DNA of 64,000 nucleotides from Cohaesibacter marisflavi (GCF_900115225.1 NZ_FOVR01000018.1:23424-87423); one strand, 5' to 3'. Shown: positions 26,464-36,232, numbered from the stretch's first letter. The notes: generated from the letters alone by a model not told the origin. Program-made: numbers and translations.

Positions 26464-28485
26464 ATGAAATTCGAAAGATCCGAGACCGGTTTTATACTCT
26501 CGCACAAAGACCAGATCGTGCTGCAGCACTCTCATAGCTCACCCATCCTGTTTGTCGGCACTGGTAACGCCACTTACGATATGTATCGCGGCAATTTCGA
26601 CATCAAGGACTATGTGAACGAACGTATTGCTTTGCGCTGCTTCACAATCAAGGGTGATGGACAGGCTGTTCGTATTGAGTTCCACTATGAAGGAGAACTC
26701 CAAATCACGCTCTGTGCCGAGGAAACCCCGGAAGGCCGCCTCAAGATAGGATTCCATGATGCCAAGGAAAGCCTTAACAGGGTTTGGATCAGGCTTGACG
26801 CCAGCAAAGATGAAAAGATTTACGGCTGCGGCGAACAGCTCACCTATTTCAATCTCAGAGGTCACAACTTTCCGCTCTGGACGTCCGAGCCCGGCGTGGG
26901 GCGCAATAAGGCCAGTTACATCACCTGGCAGGCTGATGTCAAAGACCGGGCAGGGGGCGATTACTACAACACCAACTATCCGCAGCCGACCTTTGTTTCA
27001 AGCGACCGCTATTTCGTGCATCTGCAAACCACGGCCTATGCCGATTTCGACTTCCGTCACTCAGACTTTCATGAATTGCAGTGCTGGGCCATTCCCGACT
27101 ATCTGCTCTTTGATTGCGAGCAGAGCTTTCCGGCTCTGGTGCATAATATTTACGGTCTATTCGGCACCCAGCCCGAGATGCCTGACTGGGTTCATGACGG
27201 GGTCATTCTGGGCATTCAGGGAGGCACCGAAACCACTCTAGAGAAATTGCACAAGGCCAAGGCCGCTGGCATCAAGGTGGCTGGCGCATGGTGTCAGGAT
27301 TGGCAGGGCATCAAGATCACGTCCTTTGGCAAACGCCTGCAATGGGACTGGCAGTGGAACCCGGATCTATACCCTGAGCTAGACAGCAAGATCCATGCGT
27401 TGAAGCGCGAGGGCATTCGCTTTCTTGGCTATATCAATCCCTATGTGCTCGAAGACTTTCCGCTTTATCAAGAGGCTGCCAGCAAGGGCTATCTGGCAAC
27501 CCGCCAGGACGGCTCCAAATATGTGGTCGACTTTGGCGAATTCTATTGTGGCGTGGTGGATTTCACCAATCCTGCGGCCTGTGAATGGTATAAAGGCGTT
27601 ATCAAGACCAACATGATCGATTTCGGCCTTGATGGCTGGATGGCGGATTTCGGGGAATATCTGCCCACCGACTGCACTCTTGCCAATGGCAAATCCGCCG
27701 AGATCGAACATAATGACTGGCCACGTCGCTGGGCCAAGATCAACCATGAAGCCATTGAGGAAGCCGGCAAGACCGATGATATCCTGTTTTTTATGCGCGC
27801 AGGCTACACAGGTATTCAGCGCTATTGCCACACCCTATGGGCGGGCGATCAATGCGTAAACTGGAATATCGACGACGGTATGCCCTCAGTGATCAATGGA
27901 GCGCTCTCTTCAGGTCTTCTGGGCAATGGCATCCATCATTCGGACATTGGCGGCTATACCACTTTGCACGGCATGAAGCGGGATCGGGAATTGTTCATGC
28001 GCTGGGCGGAAATGGCCGCCTTCACGCCTATGATGCGCACCCATGAAGGCAACCGACCTGCAGACAATCACCAGTTTGATACGGACACCGAAACCCTTTG
28101 CCATCTGGCCCGCATGACGCGGATTTTCACTCATCTGAAGCCCTACATAAAGGCCGCAGTTAAAGAGAATGCCTTAACGGGTATGCCGGTTCAGCGCCCG
28201 CTCTTCATGCATTATGAAGGTGATGCCCTGTCTTATGAGATCATGTATGAATATCTGTTTGGCCGCGATCTGCTTGTCGCACCGGTTTATGAGCAGGGCG
28301 CAAGGCAGCGCAAACTCTATTTGCCTCCTGATCAGTGGATTCATATCTGGAGCGGTGAGCATTATCAGGGTGGCTGGGTTGAAGTGGAGGCTCCCATCGG
28401 GAAGCCCGCAGTTTTCTATAGAGCGTCAAGCGCAGACACAGTGCTGTTTGCCAAGATCCAGGATGCAGCTGAAGATCTGCTTTAG
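26464..28485 (+). CDS. yihQ: Sulfoquinovosidase (YihQ-like, GH31)
   Basis: A 673-residue glycoside hydrolase of family 31 that releases sulfoquinovose from its glycosides. The nucleophile D395 is in GWMADFGEYLPTD and the acid/base D462 in WAGDQ; these equal D405 and D472 of E. coli YihQ shifted by ten. The sulfonate-recognition residues are kept: R291 and W294 (GKRLQWDW; E. coli R301/W304) and Y498 (HHSDIGGYTT; Y508). These separate it from ordinary alpha-glucosidases. No signal peptide, so glycosides are probably imported first by the TRAP system. Last gene of the plus-strand operon, followed by a strong terminator. Confidence 0.95.
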   Translation: MKFERSETGFILSHKDQIVLQHSHSSPILFVGTGNATYDMYRGNFDIKDYVNERIALRCFTIKGDGQAVRIEFHYEGELQITLCAEETPEGRLKIGFHDAKESLNRVWIRLDASKDEKIYGCGEQLTYFNLRGHNFPLWTSEPGVGRNKASYITWQADVKDRAGGDYYNTNYPQPTFVSSDRYFVHLQTTAYADFDFRHSDFHELQCWAIPDYLLFDCEQSFPALVHNIYGLFGTQPEMPDWVHDGVILGIQGGTETTLEKLHKAKAAGIKVAGAWCQDWQGIKITSFGKRLQWDWQWNPDLYPELDSKIHALKREGIRFLGYINPYVLEDFPLYQEAASKGYLATRQDGSKYVVDFGEFYCGVVDFTNPAACEWYKGVIKTNMIDFGLDGWMADFGEYLPTDCTLANGKSAEIEHNDWPRRWAKINHEAIEEAGKTDDILFFMRAGYTGIQRYCHTLWAGDQCVNWNIDDGMPSVINGALSSGLLGNGIHHSDIGGYTTLHGMKRDRELFMRWAEMAAFTPMMRTHEGNRPADNHQFDTDTETLCHLARMTRIFTHLKPYIKAAVKENALTGMPVQRPLFMHYEGDALSYEIMYEYLFGRDLLVAPVYEQGARQRKLYLPPDQWIHIWSGEHYQGGWVEVEAPIGKPAVFYRASSADTVLFAKIQDAAEDLL

Positions 28486-28556
28486 CAGGAGTCGGTACCC
28501 TCACGGTTGAGCGGCGTTCGGGCAATTCTCACCGGCTGCATGGTGAGCCAAATGTT

Positions 28557-28596
28557 AAACCCCTCTGCGCTCTTGGTGCGCAGAGGGGTTTGTTTG
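28557..28596 (+). terminator. Terminator of the sulfoquinovose uptake operon
   Basis: A perfect 14-bp stem (28557-28570 with 28578-28591), a 7-base loop and the tail GTTTG. It ends transcription of the isomerase-TRAP-sulfoquinovosidase operon. Confidence 0.85.
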
Positions 28597-28710
28597 CCTG
28601 GGCCTTTTGCTTGCAATGCCTATCCTGAACTCATCCAACGTTGGCAAAAGTAATCGACATTATTGGTATCAAACGGAGGACGTGCGGGAGAAGCAAGAAC
28701 GCCCAACAAC

Positions 28711-28739
28711 AAAAACCCTGACCCGTAAATGGGTCAGGG
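28711..28739 (-). terminator. Terminator of the minus-strand sulfoglycolysis operon
   Basis: CCCTGACCC and GGGTCAGGG (28716-28724, 28731-28739) form a perfect 9-bp stem with a 6-base loop; on the minus strand TTTTT follows. It lies about 55 bases after the aldolase stop. Confidence 0.85.
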
Positions 28740-28795
28740 CGAGGTATGGTCCAGCTATAGTGGAGGAAAAAACTCGCGGGAGAACGAGGTCCAAT

Positions 28796-29659
28796 TTAAA
28801 AATCAGAAGCTTTTCCACTGGAACCAAACAGGCGAATTTTCTCTTTCACCTTTTCTTTCATGATGGTTTCAGCAGCCCCAAGAGAGTCGGCCAGAACAAA
28901 GTCTTCTGGACTCTCTTTCCAATAGGCCTGAGCGCCATAAGTGAAGGCCTGGCGCAGCTCAGTGTCTACATTGACCTTGGCGATACCCAGTTTTATTGCG
29001 CGCTCGACCTGCTCGTCCGGCACACCCGAACCGCCATGCATCACCAAGGGTTTCTGCACGATTTCCTTGATTTCCCTGATACGGTCAAAGGCCAACTTGG
29101 GTTCTGCTTTGTACATACCATGCGCAGTGCCAATGGAAATGGCCAAATAGTCGAGGTTGGTGCGGTCAACAAATTCCTGTGCCTCGGCAACCGTGGTGAT
29201 CATTGCATCTGCTTCATCCACGGCGATGTCATCTTCCACACCGCCAATCTTGCCGATTTCACCTTCACAGCCAATATTCAGAGCATGCGCAACTTCTGTC
29301 ACTATTTTGGTGATGCGGCAGTTTTCGTCAAATTCAAGGCCGGACCCATCAAACATGAGGGAATGGAAACCGACGCGCGCCGCAGCCATGGTTTGCGGAA
29401 ACTGGCGGCTATGATCGAGATGGATAGCTACTGGAGCCGTGATGTTTGTCATGAAGGCATCCACAATGGCCTTCATTTCATCCAGCCCCATGGTGTTGAT
29501 CACTTTTTGTCCGATCATCACCATGATGGGGGCCTGCTCTTCTTCGGCCGCCTTGAGAATCGCTCGTGTTGTCTCGGCGTTGTGTACACTGAAGGCGCCG
29601 ATCGCATATCCGTCTTTCCAGGCGCGTTCGATCAGTTTTGTACCGGAAATATAGGCCAT
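28796..29659 (-). CDS. Class II ketose-phosphate aldolase, probable 6-deoxy-6-sulfofructose-1-phosphate aldolase
   Basis: A 287-residue zinc-dependent class II aldolase of the KbaY/GatY type. D82 and H83 (HLDHS), H180 (GTAHG) and H208 (VMHGGSG) fit the catalytic aspartate and the zinc ligands at the family's usual numbers. In this context it should split sulfofructose 1-phosphate into dihydroxyacetone phosphate and 3-sulfolactaldehyde. E. coli uses the unrelated class I enzyme YihT for this step; class II enzymes are known in the sulfo-EMP2 variant (SqiA, from memory). It is separated by 190 bases from tauE, so it may have its own promoter. Confidence 0.85.
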   Translation of the reverse strand: MAYISGTKLIERAWKDGYAIGAFSVHNAETTRAILKAAEEEQAPIMVMIGQKVINTMGLDEMKAIVDAFMTNITAPVAIHLDHSRQFPQTMAAARVGFHSLMFDGSGLEFDENCRITKIVTEVAHALNIGCEGEIGKIGGVEDDIAVDEADAMITTVAEAQEFVDRTNLDYLAISIGTAHGMYKAEPKLAFDRIREIKEIVQKPLVMHGGSGVPDEQVERAIKLGIAKVNVDTELRQAFTYGAQAYWKESPEDFVLADSLGAAETIMKEKVKEKIRLFGSSGKASDF

Positions 29660-29848
29660 TCTGTTACCTCTTGTTACGCATCTCTTCGAAAAAATGCGCC
29701 GCGACAGCTGTCTGGGATCTTATTGGCTGCCAATGTCATATTTCATGTTTCTCTATGTGCAGGTTACCAAGTTTTGATCGTTTCCGAAAGTGTTCTGACG
29801 GATAATTGGGTGAAAAGCAACACTATTACACAAATTACTGCATGAAAC

Positions 29849-30592
29849 CTACAAAATATGGAAATTTTTCACCACGAGCATGACCCCAATGATCAAAAGC
29901 AACGAATGGATGATGCCGTGATAGTTGATCTTGTATGTGTGCAGCAGGTGATAGGCGAACATGCCAAGGCTCATGCCCACGATAAAGGCAGGAAAGGCAT
30001 AGGCCACACGCTCTAGTACATAGGCATCCAGAAGCCCCTTGGTCCAGAAACCAGCGATGGCCCCGACCATCTGCAGCATGAAGAAGAACACCAGAGTCGA
30101 TTTAACCTCATGGGCACTCCATGGCTGCATTGATGTGTAGGCAATCACAGGTGGGCCGGGTTCTCCAACACTGGCGCCCAAGGCACCGGAGAAGAATCCG
30201 GTTCCCAGTGTGATGGGGGGCGACGTCTTTTTGAAAAGGGGCGCACGGGAGAAGAGGGAATAAAGGCTGGAGAGGATCAGCACGACGCCCATCGTGATCA
30301 GAATTGCCTCTCCCGGCAACCGCTTGAGCAAATCCGCACCAAGGAAGGAGCCTGGAAGCGATCCGACAAACAGAATCAAACCACTTTTCCATTGCACATT
30401 CTTGCGCATTTTCCAAACCAGCGGAAAAGTAACCAGCCAGCCGAAGATGCCTGCGATTGGCACCGCCGCCTTGACATCGACCGCCATGGAGAGAAGTGGC
30501 ACGCTGACGAGTGCCAATCCGAAGCCGGTCAGACCTTGCGTAAAGCTACCCAGCGCGATGATAGCCGATACGACGATAATTTCCATGATCAT
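29849..30592 (-). CDS. TauE/SafE family permease, probable organosulfonate exporter
   Basis: A 247-residue membrane protein with about eight hydrophobic segments and the TauE/SafE family GxxxGxxxGxxG-like elements (FTQGLTGFGLALVSVPLL; GFFSGALGASVGEPGPP). Family members export sulfite, sulfoacetate or related anions. In this operon the likely cargo is 2,3-dihydroxypropane-1-sulfonate, the end product of the reductive branch. The ATG at 30592 has AGGA nine bases upstream, better than the frame's first ATG at 30637. Confidence 0.82.
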   Translation of the reverse strand: MIMEIIVVSAIIALGSFTQGLTGFGLALVSVPLLSMAVDVKAAVPIAGIFGWLVTFPLVWKMRKNVQWKSGLILFVGSLPGSFLGADLLKRLPGEAILITMGVVLILSSLYSLFSRAPLFKKTSPPITLGTGFFSGALGASVGEPGPPVIAYTSMQPWSAHEVKSTLVFFFMLQMVGAIAGFWTKGLLDAYVLERVAYAFPAFIVGMSLGMFAYHLLHTYKINYHGIIHSLLLIIGVMLVVKNFHIL

Positions 30593-30669
30593 GGGGAGGG
30601 TCCTGCCAAAAGGTGACCAGAGATCATGCTGCTGCAAAATGACCTCTGGCCTCTCGGGGGATAGGTGGC

Positions 30670-31725
30670 TTAGCGGGTGCCGAACCGGTGAAGGGTGCGA
30701 TGATGATAAACTTCACCGGGTTTGAGAACCGCACTGGGGAAGTGCGGCTGGTTCGGAGCGTCGGGGAAACCTTGGGTCTCAAGGCAAAGGCCCCCAAATG
30801 CTTCATATTTGAACCCGTTGCGCCCGATCCATTCCTTGTTGGAAAGCTTGAAGGCATTGTAGAACTGAATCGCAGGCTGCGTGGTGAGCACAGTCATAGA
30901 GCGACCAGACTTGGGTTCGTAGAGATCAGCGGCGAGCGTGTAGGGGCCTTCGGTTTGTTTGTCACTGAGGATGAAATTATTGTCAATTCCGCCTGCATCC
31001 ACTTTCTTCATGTTGGTGCCAATCACCGTCGGATTGCGGAAATCAAGTCCAGTGCCCTCAACCAATCGGATTTCGCCGGTGGGGATCATGGTGTCTGAAA
31101 CAGGTGTGTAGAAATCGGAATAGAGCGTCAATTCATGATCCGCGACGCTGCCGCTATCATGGCCTGCCAGATTGTAATAACTGTGATTGACCAGATTGAC
31201 GATGGTTGGCTGATCACAACTTGCCGTGAAATCATAGCAAAGGGCATTGTCTTCGCTAAGGCCTATGGTGTGGGTGACCTGCATGGTGCCCGGATAGCCG
31301 GATTCACCGTCGGGCGAGACCCGATGGAAGTGAATGAGGATCGCGTCTTCGCTTTCCTCAAGGTCATAGCCCCAGACATATTTGTCAAAGCCCTTGGAAC
31401 CGCCATGCAAATGCTGGCCCGTAGGGGCTTCGTTGGTTTCAAGTTCATAGCTTTGGCCGTCGATTGCGAATTGGCCATCCTTGATGCGGTTGGCAAAGCG
31501 TCCGGCGATCGCACCAAAGAAGGGGTGACCACTTAGATAGCGCTCAAGAGATTCGTAGCCAAGCACCACATCTGCCAAGGTGCCATTTTTATCCGGGACC
31601 TCGATGCTGGTAACGATGCAGCCATAGTTGGTGACACGAACGGTCATGCCACCCTTGTTGCTCAGTGTGATGAGATCGACCCGTTTGCCGTCCACCGCGC
31701 CGTAGGTTTCTATAGTCTTTTTCAT
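30670..31725 (-). CDS. Aldose 1-epimerase family protein, probable sulfoquinovose mutarotase
   Basis: A 351-residue GalM-type mutarotase with GQHLHGGSKGFDK near 80, the catalytic His in NHSYYNLAG near 180, and the catalytic Glu in CLETQGFPDAPNQ near 318. In E. coli the sulfoquinovose locus has the mutarotase YihR (about 308 residues); this one is nearer in length to true GalM, so the role is assigned from context. GGAGG precedes the ATG. It sits 25 bases after the reductase gene. Confidence 0.87.
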   Translation of the reverse strand: MKKTIETYGAVDGKRVDLITLSNKGGMTVRVTNYGCIVTSIEVPDKNGTLADVVLGYESLERYLSGHPFFGAIAGRFANRIKDGQFAIDGQSYELETNEAPTGQHLHGGSKGFDKYVWGYDLEESEDAILIHFHRVSPDGESGYPGTMQVTHTIGLSEDNALCYDFTASCDQPTIVNLVNHSYYNLAGHDSGSVADHELTLYSDFYTPVSDTMIPTGEIRLVEGTGLDFRNPTVIGTNMKKVDAGGIDNNFILSDKQTEGPYTLAADLYEPKSGRSMTVLTTQPAIQFYNAFKLSNKEWIGRNGFKYEAFGGLCLETQGFPDAPNQPHFPSAVLKPGEVYHHRTLHRFGTR

Positions 31726-31749
31726 GATAATCCTCCCGTGCCTGTCCTG

Positions 31750-32640
31750 TTATGCCTTGGTTTCAAGGCCGGACAGATCGCGCACTTGTTCCAGAACCGC
31801 GGTCCAGTCCTGACGCCCACGTCCGGAAACGCGGCTGATATTGTAGAGCTCTCGTGAAGCAGCTCCCATCGGCATGGGCACGCCCACCTGATTGGCCAAA
31901 TCAAGTGCGATGCCTAGATCCTTGTGTGCCAGATCGATCATGAAGGCAGGGGAAAGGTCGCCAGCCAGCACCTTGTTGGGCCATGTTGTTGTAAAATGAC
32001 CTTTGCCAGCTGGTGTGCCGCTCATGACAGACATGGCCGTGTCGAACTCGAGGCCGATCTTCTCGGAGAGGGTAATTGCTTCAGCCGAAAGGGCATTGAG
32101 CGCAATGCTCATATAGTTATTGATGATCTTGACGCGAATGCCTTTGCCCGGCCCGCCAGCATCCACGGTTTCCGAGCCCATCAAGTCGAACAGAGGTTGC
32201 GCGCGCGCGATCTGGTCCTTTGTGCCGCCAGCCAGAATAAGCAGGGTGCCTGCAACGGCATGATCGGACGTGCGCCCCACCGGCGCTTCCATCATTTCAA
32301 TGTCTTGGACGGCGAGGTCTTTGATAAGGGCATCTGTCTCCAGTGGATGAATGGTCGACATATCAATAACCAATGCATCCTTGGGCATGGCTGCCGCAAC
32401 GCCTCCGCCTCCCAACAATACATCACGCACCAGTGCGCCATTGGGCAGCATGGTGATGACAAATCCTACATCGCTGACAGCCTCTGCGGCAGAAGAGCAT
32501 GCAATAGCCCCTTGCGCGGCCAAATTGTCTACTGCATCCTTGTTGATGTCGAAAACCTTGAGCTGATTGCCCCCCTTGATCAGATTGGCTGCCATTGCGG
32601 CGCCCATCTGCCCCAGACCGATAAAACCGACTGTCGTCAT
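31750..32640 (-). CDS. yihU: 3-sulfolactaldehyde reductase (YihU-like)
   Basis: A 296-residue beta-hydroxyacid dehydrogenase that reduces 3-sulfolactaldehyde to 2,3-dihydroxypropane-1-sulfonate with NADH. The Rossmann motif FIGLGQMG is at residues 6-13. R123 and T124 in PVGRTS, which bind the sulfonate, and the catalytic K171 in VKIINNYM keep the numbers of E. coli YihU, and long stretches such as AGKGHFTT and [18 protein letters not shown] are the same. First gene of the minus-strand operon, divergent from the kinase. Confidence 0.93.
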   Translation of the reverse strand: MTTVGFIGLGQMGAAMAANLIKGGNQLKVFDINKDAVDNLAAQGAIACSSAAEAVSDVGFVITMLPNGALVRDVLLGGGGVAAAMPKDALVIDMSTIHPLETDALIKDLAVQDIEMMEAPVGRTSDHAVAGTLLILAGGTKDQIARAQPLFDLMGSETVDAGGPGKGIRVKIINNYMSIALNALSAEAITLSEKIGLEFDTAMSVMSGTPAGKGHFTTTWPNKVLAGDLSPAFMIDLAHKDLGIALDLANQVGVPMPMGAASRELYNISRVSGRGRQDWTAVLEQVRDLSGLETKA

Positions 32641-32812
32641 TCAGACCTCCCATTTGAGCGAATTTGATCGCAATACAACATTTGCAATAAAAATAGACAA
32701 ATTACAACACATATTAGTTGTTTTGTGGTCGTTTTTGGTGATATTTTGGAGATAGAACGCCAAGCTCAGAAGACAAGCGCCTTCAGCGCGTTGCAAACAC
32801 AAGGAAAAAAGC
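32641..32812. promoter_or_regulatory. Divergent promoter/operator of the sulfoglycolysis genes
   Basis: A 172-bp AT-rich gap drives the reductase leftward and the kinase rightward. ACAAC-N8-GTTGT (32704-32721) is a candidate operator for the YihW-like repressor encoded downstream, and TTTTGTG next to it recurs before the isomerase gene. The site assignment is inference. Confidence 0.5.
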
Positions 32813-33706
32813 ATGACCGTTGCATGCGTCGGTATTACCGTTCTCGACCGCGTATTCCGCGTTGAAAAACTCCCCTCCAATGGTGGCAAGTTTGTTGCTA
32901 AGGATTACTTCGAAATTGGAGGTGGACCGGCGGCAACAGCCGCAGTTGCCGTGGCTCGACTTGGACTTCCGGTTGAATTTCTTGGCCGGGTTGGTTCTGA
33001 CGATGTGGCGCAGGCAATCATACGTGAATTCGATCATTATGGTGTCGGGCATCGCTTCACCCGTGAAGTACAAGATGCCACCTCATCCTTCTCTGCCATC
33101 CTTGTTGATGATGAGGGGGAGAGGATGATCATTAACTACCAGGATGAAACCCTGAGCACAGATCCAACATGGATGCAGACTGTTGATTTCGCAAAGTTCC
33201 AAGCCGTTCTGTGCGATGTGCGCTGGCACGACGGGGCTGCATATGCTCTGAAAATGGCTAAAAATGCTTCTGTTCCCAGTGTGCTGGATGCCGACGTCAC
33301 GCCGCAGGACATTTCAGATCTGGTCGGTTTGGCCGATCATGTGGCGTTTTCCGAACCGGGATTGGCGAAATTCGCACAAACAGATGATCTTTTGAGTGGA
33401 TTGCGCCTTGCTCAGACTAGAACCGATGGTAAAGTCTATGTGACAGCAGGAGCGAATGGCTGCTACTGGTTGGAAGATGGGGATATCCGGCATGCTTCCG
33501 GCTTCAAAGTGGATGTATTGGATACAACCGGGGCCGGAGATGTTTTCCACGGGGCCTTTGCATTCGCTCTGGCCAAGAGTATGGAAACGTCGCAAACCGT
33601 GCGGTTTGCCAGCGCCGTTGCTGCGCTGAAATGTACAAAATATGGAGGGCGAGAAGGCATTCCTGATCTGGAAACCGTGAATGCCTTTCTGGCTGCCAGC
33701 CAATAG
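32813..33706 (+). CDS. yihV: 6-deoxy-6-sulfofructose kinase (YihV-like)
   Basis: A 297-residue PfkB-family kinase that phosphorylates sulfofructose at C1. It shows GGGPAATAAVAVARLG near 36-51, RWHDGA near 138, TPQDIS near 163 and the catalytic D243 in DTTGAGDVFHG. The similarity to E. coli YihV is high over the full length, including the N-terminal ACVGITVLDR, which sets it apart from ribokinase and 5-keto-gluconate kinases. It is divergent from the reductase and followed 98 bases later by the regulator. Confidence 0.93.
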   Translation: MTVACVGITVLDRVFRVEKLPSNGGKFVAKDYFEIGGGPAATAAVAVARLGLPVEFLGRVGSDDVAQAIIREFDHYGVGHRFTREVQDATSSFSAILVDDEGERMIINYQDETLSTDPTWMQTVDFAKFQAVLCDVRWHDGAAYALKMAKNASVPSVLDADVTPQDISDLVGLADHVAFSEPGLAKFAQTDDLLSGLRLAQTRTDGKVYVTAGANGCYWLEDGDIRHASGFKVDVLDTTGAGDVFHGAFAFALAKSMETSQTVRFASAVAALKCTKYGGREGIPDLETVNAFLAASQ

Positions 33707-33804
33707 GGACGCCGCCCTATAACAATGAACATATTAAGAGGTCATTTCCGATGAAGCGAAGGGTCGGGAATGAATCTGATTTGCAAGAACAGGAATAAAG
33801 CCAC

Positions 33805-34596
33805 ATGTCAGACGCCGTCATTGTTGGGACCCCCCGCCAGGACAAGCTTCTAAGGGAAGTCAATGAACGGGGTTATATCAGCGTAGAGGAATTGACGGAG
33901 CTGCTCGACGTTTCTGCGCAAACAATCCGGCGCGATATTAAGAAACTCAGCGATCAAAAGCTTCTCATCCGGCACCATGGGGGGGCCGCGCGCAATTCCA
34001 GCGTTGTCAACTTGGACTATTCCGTCCGGCAGACTTCCGAAACCGAAGAAAAAGAAGCCATTGGAGAAGCTATTGCGGCCCAGATTCCTGATAACAGTTC
34101 CATCTTCGTTTCCATTGGCACCACTACTGAGACCATTGCGAAGCATCTGTTGCAGAAGCGTGGGTTACAGGTGATCACCAATAGCCTGCGTGTTGCAAAC
34201 GTACTCTATCAAAACCCTGACTTTAATGTCATGGTTCCTTGCGGTAAGCTGCGCAGTACCAACGGCGGCATACTGGGCTCGACGGCTCTTGATTTTATCA
34301 ACCATTTCCGCGTTGATTACCTGATCACCAGCTGCGGCTCGATCGATAGCGATGGTACCTTGCTTGATTATGAATTCAATGAAGTGATCATGGTGCAAAG
34401 CATGATGAAAACCGCACGTAAGGTTTTCATTGCTGCGGATTCGACCAAATTCAGCACAACAGCGACTGTTGAAATGGGCCATATCAAGAATATTTCTGCT
34501 CTGTTTACAGATTCCCAGCCTCCGGCAGACATTCGCATGCAGTTGGAGTTGAACGGGGTTAAGCTGCTTGTCTGTTCATCGCCAAATAGAAAATAG
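33805..34596 (+). CDS. yihW: DeoR-family repressor of sulfoquinovose genes (YihW/CsqR-like)
   Basis: A 263-residue DeoR-type regulator. The N-terminal helix-turn-helix SVEELTELLDVSAQTIRRDI lies near residues 28-47, followed by RHHGGA and the DeoR effector domain with FVSIGTTTE near 100 and ITNSLRVANVLY near 123. It resembles E. coli YihW (CsqR) more than other DeoR proteins by context and by HHGGA and NSLRVA details. It probably represses both arms of the locus, with sulfoquinovose or a derivative as inducer. Confidence 0.9.
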   Translation: MSDAVIVGTPRQDKLLREVNERGYISVEELTELLDVSAQTIRRDIKKLSDQKLLIRHHGGAARNSSVVNLDYSVRQTSETEEKEAIGEAIAAQIPDNSSIFVSIGTTTETIAKHLLQKRGLQVITNSLRVANVLYQNPDFNVMVPCGKLRSTNGGILGSTALDFINHFRVDYLITSCGSIDSDGTLLDYEFNEVIMVQSMMKTARKVFIAADSTKFSTTATVEMGHIKNISALFTDSQPPADIRMQLELNGVKLLVCSSPNRK

Positions 34597-34805
34597 CGCC
34601 ACTTATGGGCAATCCTACTTGTTCAGGCTTGCCATTACTTGGCATTTCCACCCGTGGCTCAAAGTGGGAAAGGCTTCTTAGTTTGTATCCGGGAAGATCA
34701 TATCTTCATAATTGACGATGTGGCTTCCCTAGAGAACGGAGAGCTGGTCCTAGAAATTCGGACCAAGTGTTAAGGTGGATTTTCTGATGAGAAAGAAAAT
34801 CCGAA

Positions 34806-34920
34806 ATGACGAAGAGAAAACGATACCTTGCTGATTTCAAAGCCAAGGTTGCGCTTGAGGTAATCTAAGAAGAATTGACGCTTTTGGAGGAGTTTCTCGC
34901 CTCTTTTGGGCTTTAGATGG
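34806..34920 (+). mobile_element. IS3-family orfA remnant
   Basis: The frame opens with MTKRKRYLADFKAKVALEVI, the usual N-terminus of an IS3-group OrfA, then meets a TAA at 34866-34868 in place of an Arg codon, after which EELTL continues the family pattern. The upstream GGACCAAGTGTTAAGG-like sequence may be the element end. It is a decayed fragment. Confidence 0.7.
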
Positions 34921-34940
34921 AATCAACTTTAAGGTTCCCC

Positions 34941-35012
34941 CTAATCCGTCAAGATCTCAACCTGCCGTAACTTCGTGACAATTTCTTCTGGTTTGGGGCG
35001 TTTGTTCGCCAT
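34941..35012 (-). mobile_element. Second IS3-family orfA remnant, opposite strand
   Basis: On the minus strand GGAGG precedes an ATG and 23 residues beginning MANKRPKPEEIVTKLRQ, the N-terminus of a different IS3-group OrfA, ending at a TAG. TTGGTCCACCG at about 35042-35055 looks like an element end. Truncated. Confidence 0.7.
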
Positions 35013-35070
35013 AGCGAATCCTCCGTTTCCCGAACTATAACGGTGGACCAACTCAGTGGGGGAGGATCAG

Positions 35071-36232
35071 CCCGATCTGGCCGAAGATCGGCTTATGCCT
35101 CGGTCGTCTAGGCCGCAATGGTTCGGATGGGCTTTCTTCCCATGTCGGCGAGCCGACATTCCTCGCGAAGCAACAAAGCCACTCCTTTCCATCCTCCGCG
35201 TTACTTCAGTCGCAAGGATGCGGTGGCAATCGCCGGGGCCTTTCTCATGCCTTCTCGAGTTGGTCTCTCACAAGTTTGACACGGGTGCCAATGATTGTCC
35301 TGACGGTCTTCAGGATCGGGTGAAACAGGTCTTCAGCGTGCAACTCGTCGAGCAGAGCATCGGCTTCTGCTTCGATCCTGCTGGCCATTGTGGCCAACTC
35401 GGTGCGGAGCACTCTTTGGGCGGCCTTGGTTGGAGCAGCAAGTGTGTACCATTGTTCAAGTGTGATCGTGTCGGCAAGACCTCGCCCGCCGATCTGCATG
35501 GCTAGTTTCTTTGTGAGACGTGGATAGGCCGCGGTGCAAACCACATCATAGAGGGGGGCTAGATCCGGTGTGCTGGCGTGATAGAGCAAAGAGAAATTCT
35601 TGGCATGAGCATCTGCGTTGCCGACCATATAATGAAACATCACCATGCGCTGGAAGGCGAGCCTTTCAGCGGCAGGGCGACGCGTGTGTTTCTGGATCAA
35701 ACCAGCCGACTGTGCGATCCCCGGTCCACCTTCTTCTTCATATTTGAGTTCGGGCGGCACGCTGAGAGCCTGACAGAAGTCTTCCTGATGCAGCTTGGCA
35801 ATGGAGCCGTCGGCTTCCTGAACGCGGTCATAGCGTTCCACCAGAATGAAGTCGGTGTCTCCTGCTGACGATTTGATGACATGCGGAGCCTGAAGCCCGA
35901 CGCGGTTTGCGAGACGCATGCAGAAGAGCTCATTCTCAACCGTGCCATCCAGCCCTTCAATGAAGGGCTTGAGGATATGGGTCGTCGGCTTGCCGGCTTT
36001 GGGGAGCGAGATTTGACCTCCGGTCACGCATACCGCCAGCTTGTCTTGTGCACCGGCAAGAGACAGACGTACACCTTCCTCTCCTCCGAGCAAAGGGCGA
36101 TCTCGCAACAGATCAAGGATCTGGCTCAGGCGCTTCTCGTCCAGCGGCTCAGTATCCTGAGAGCTGAAGTCTGGAAGATCTGATCCTTGTGGCAAGAGCG
36201 AGAGGGCACCTGCGCATTCACCACCGATGATT
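35071..36232. repeat. hipA module, copy B (direct repeat)
   Basis: It matches copy A (20102-21542) in the same orientation but lacks the DUF736 gene: the sequence goes from GGTGGCAATCG straight into the right arm of the old terminator at about 35232. The hipA front lost from copy A is kept here. The two copies are about 15 kb apart and enclose the sulfoquinovose locus. Confidence 0.85.

Larger units (their letters stand above)
34597..35070. other. Insertion-sequence debris between the repressor and hipA
   Basis: This 470-bp gap holds two broken IS3-family orfA starts in opposite orientation (separate entries) and no intact gene. It forms the right border of the sulfoquinovose locus. Confidence 0.7.

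Noticed and set aside
26464..28485. Ordinary alpha-glucosidase or alpha-xylosidase
   Set aside because: The sulfonate-binding Arg, Trp and Tyr of YihQ are all present and the neighbours are sulfoglycolysis genes.
28607..29845. 412-codon open frame on the plus strand
   Set aside because: It runs antisense over the class II aldolase, which has full catalytic residues; the translated sequence resembles no family.
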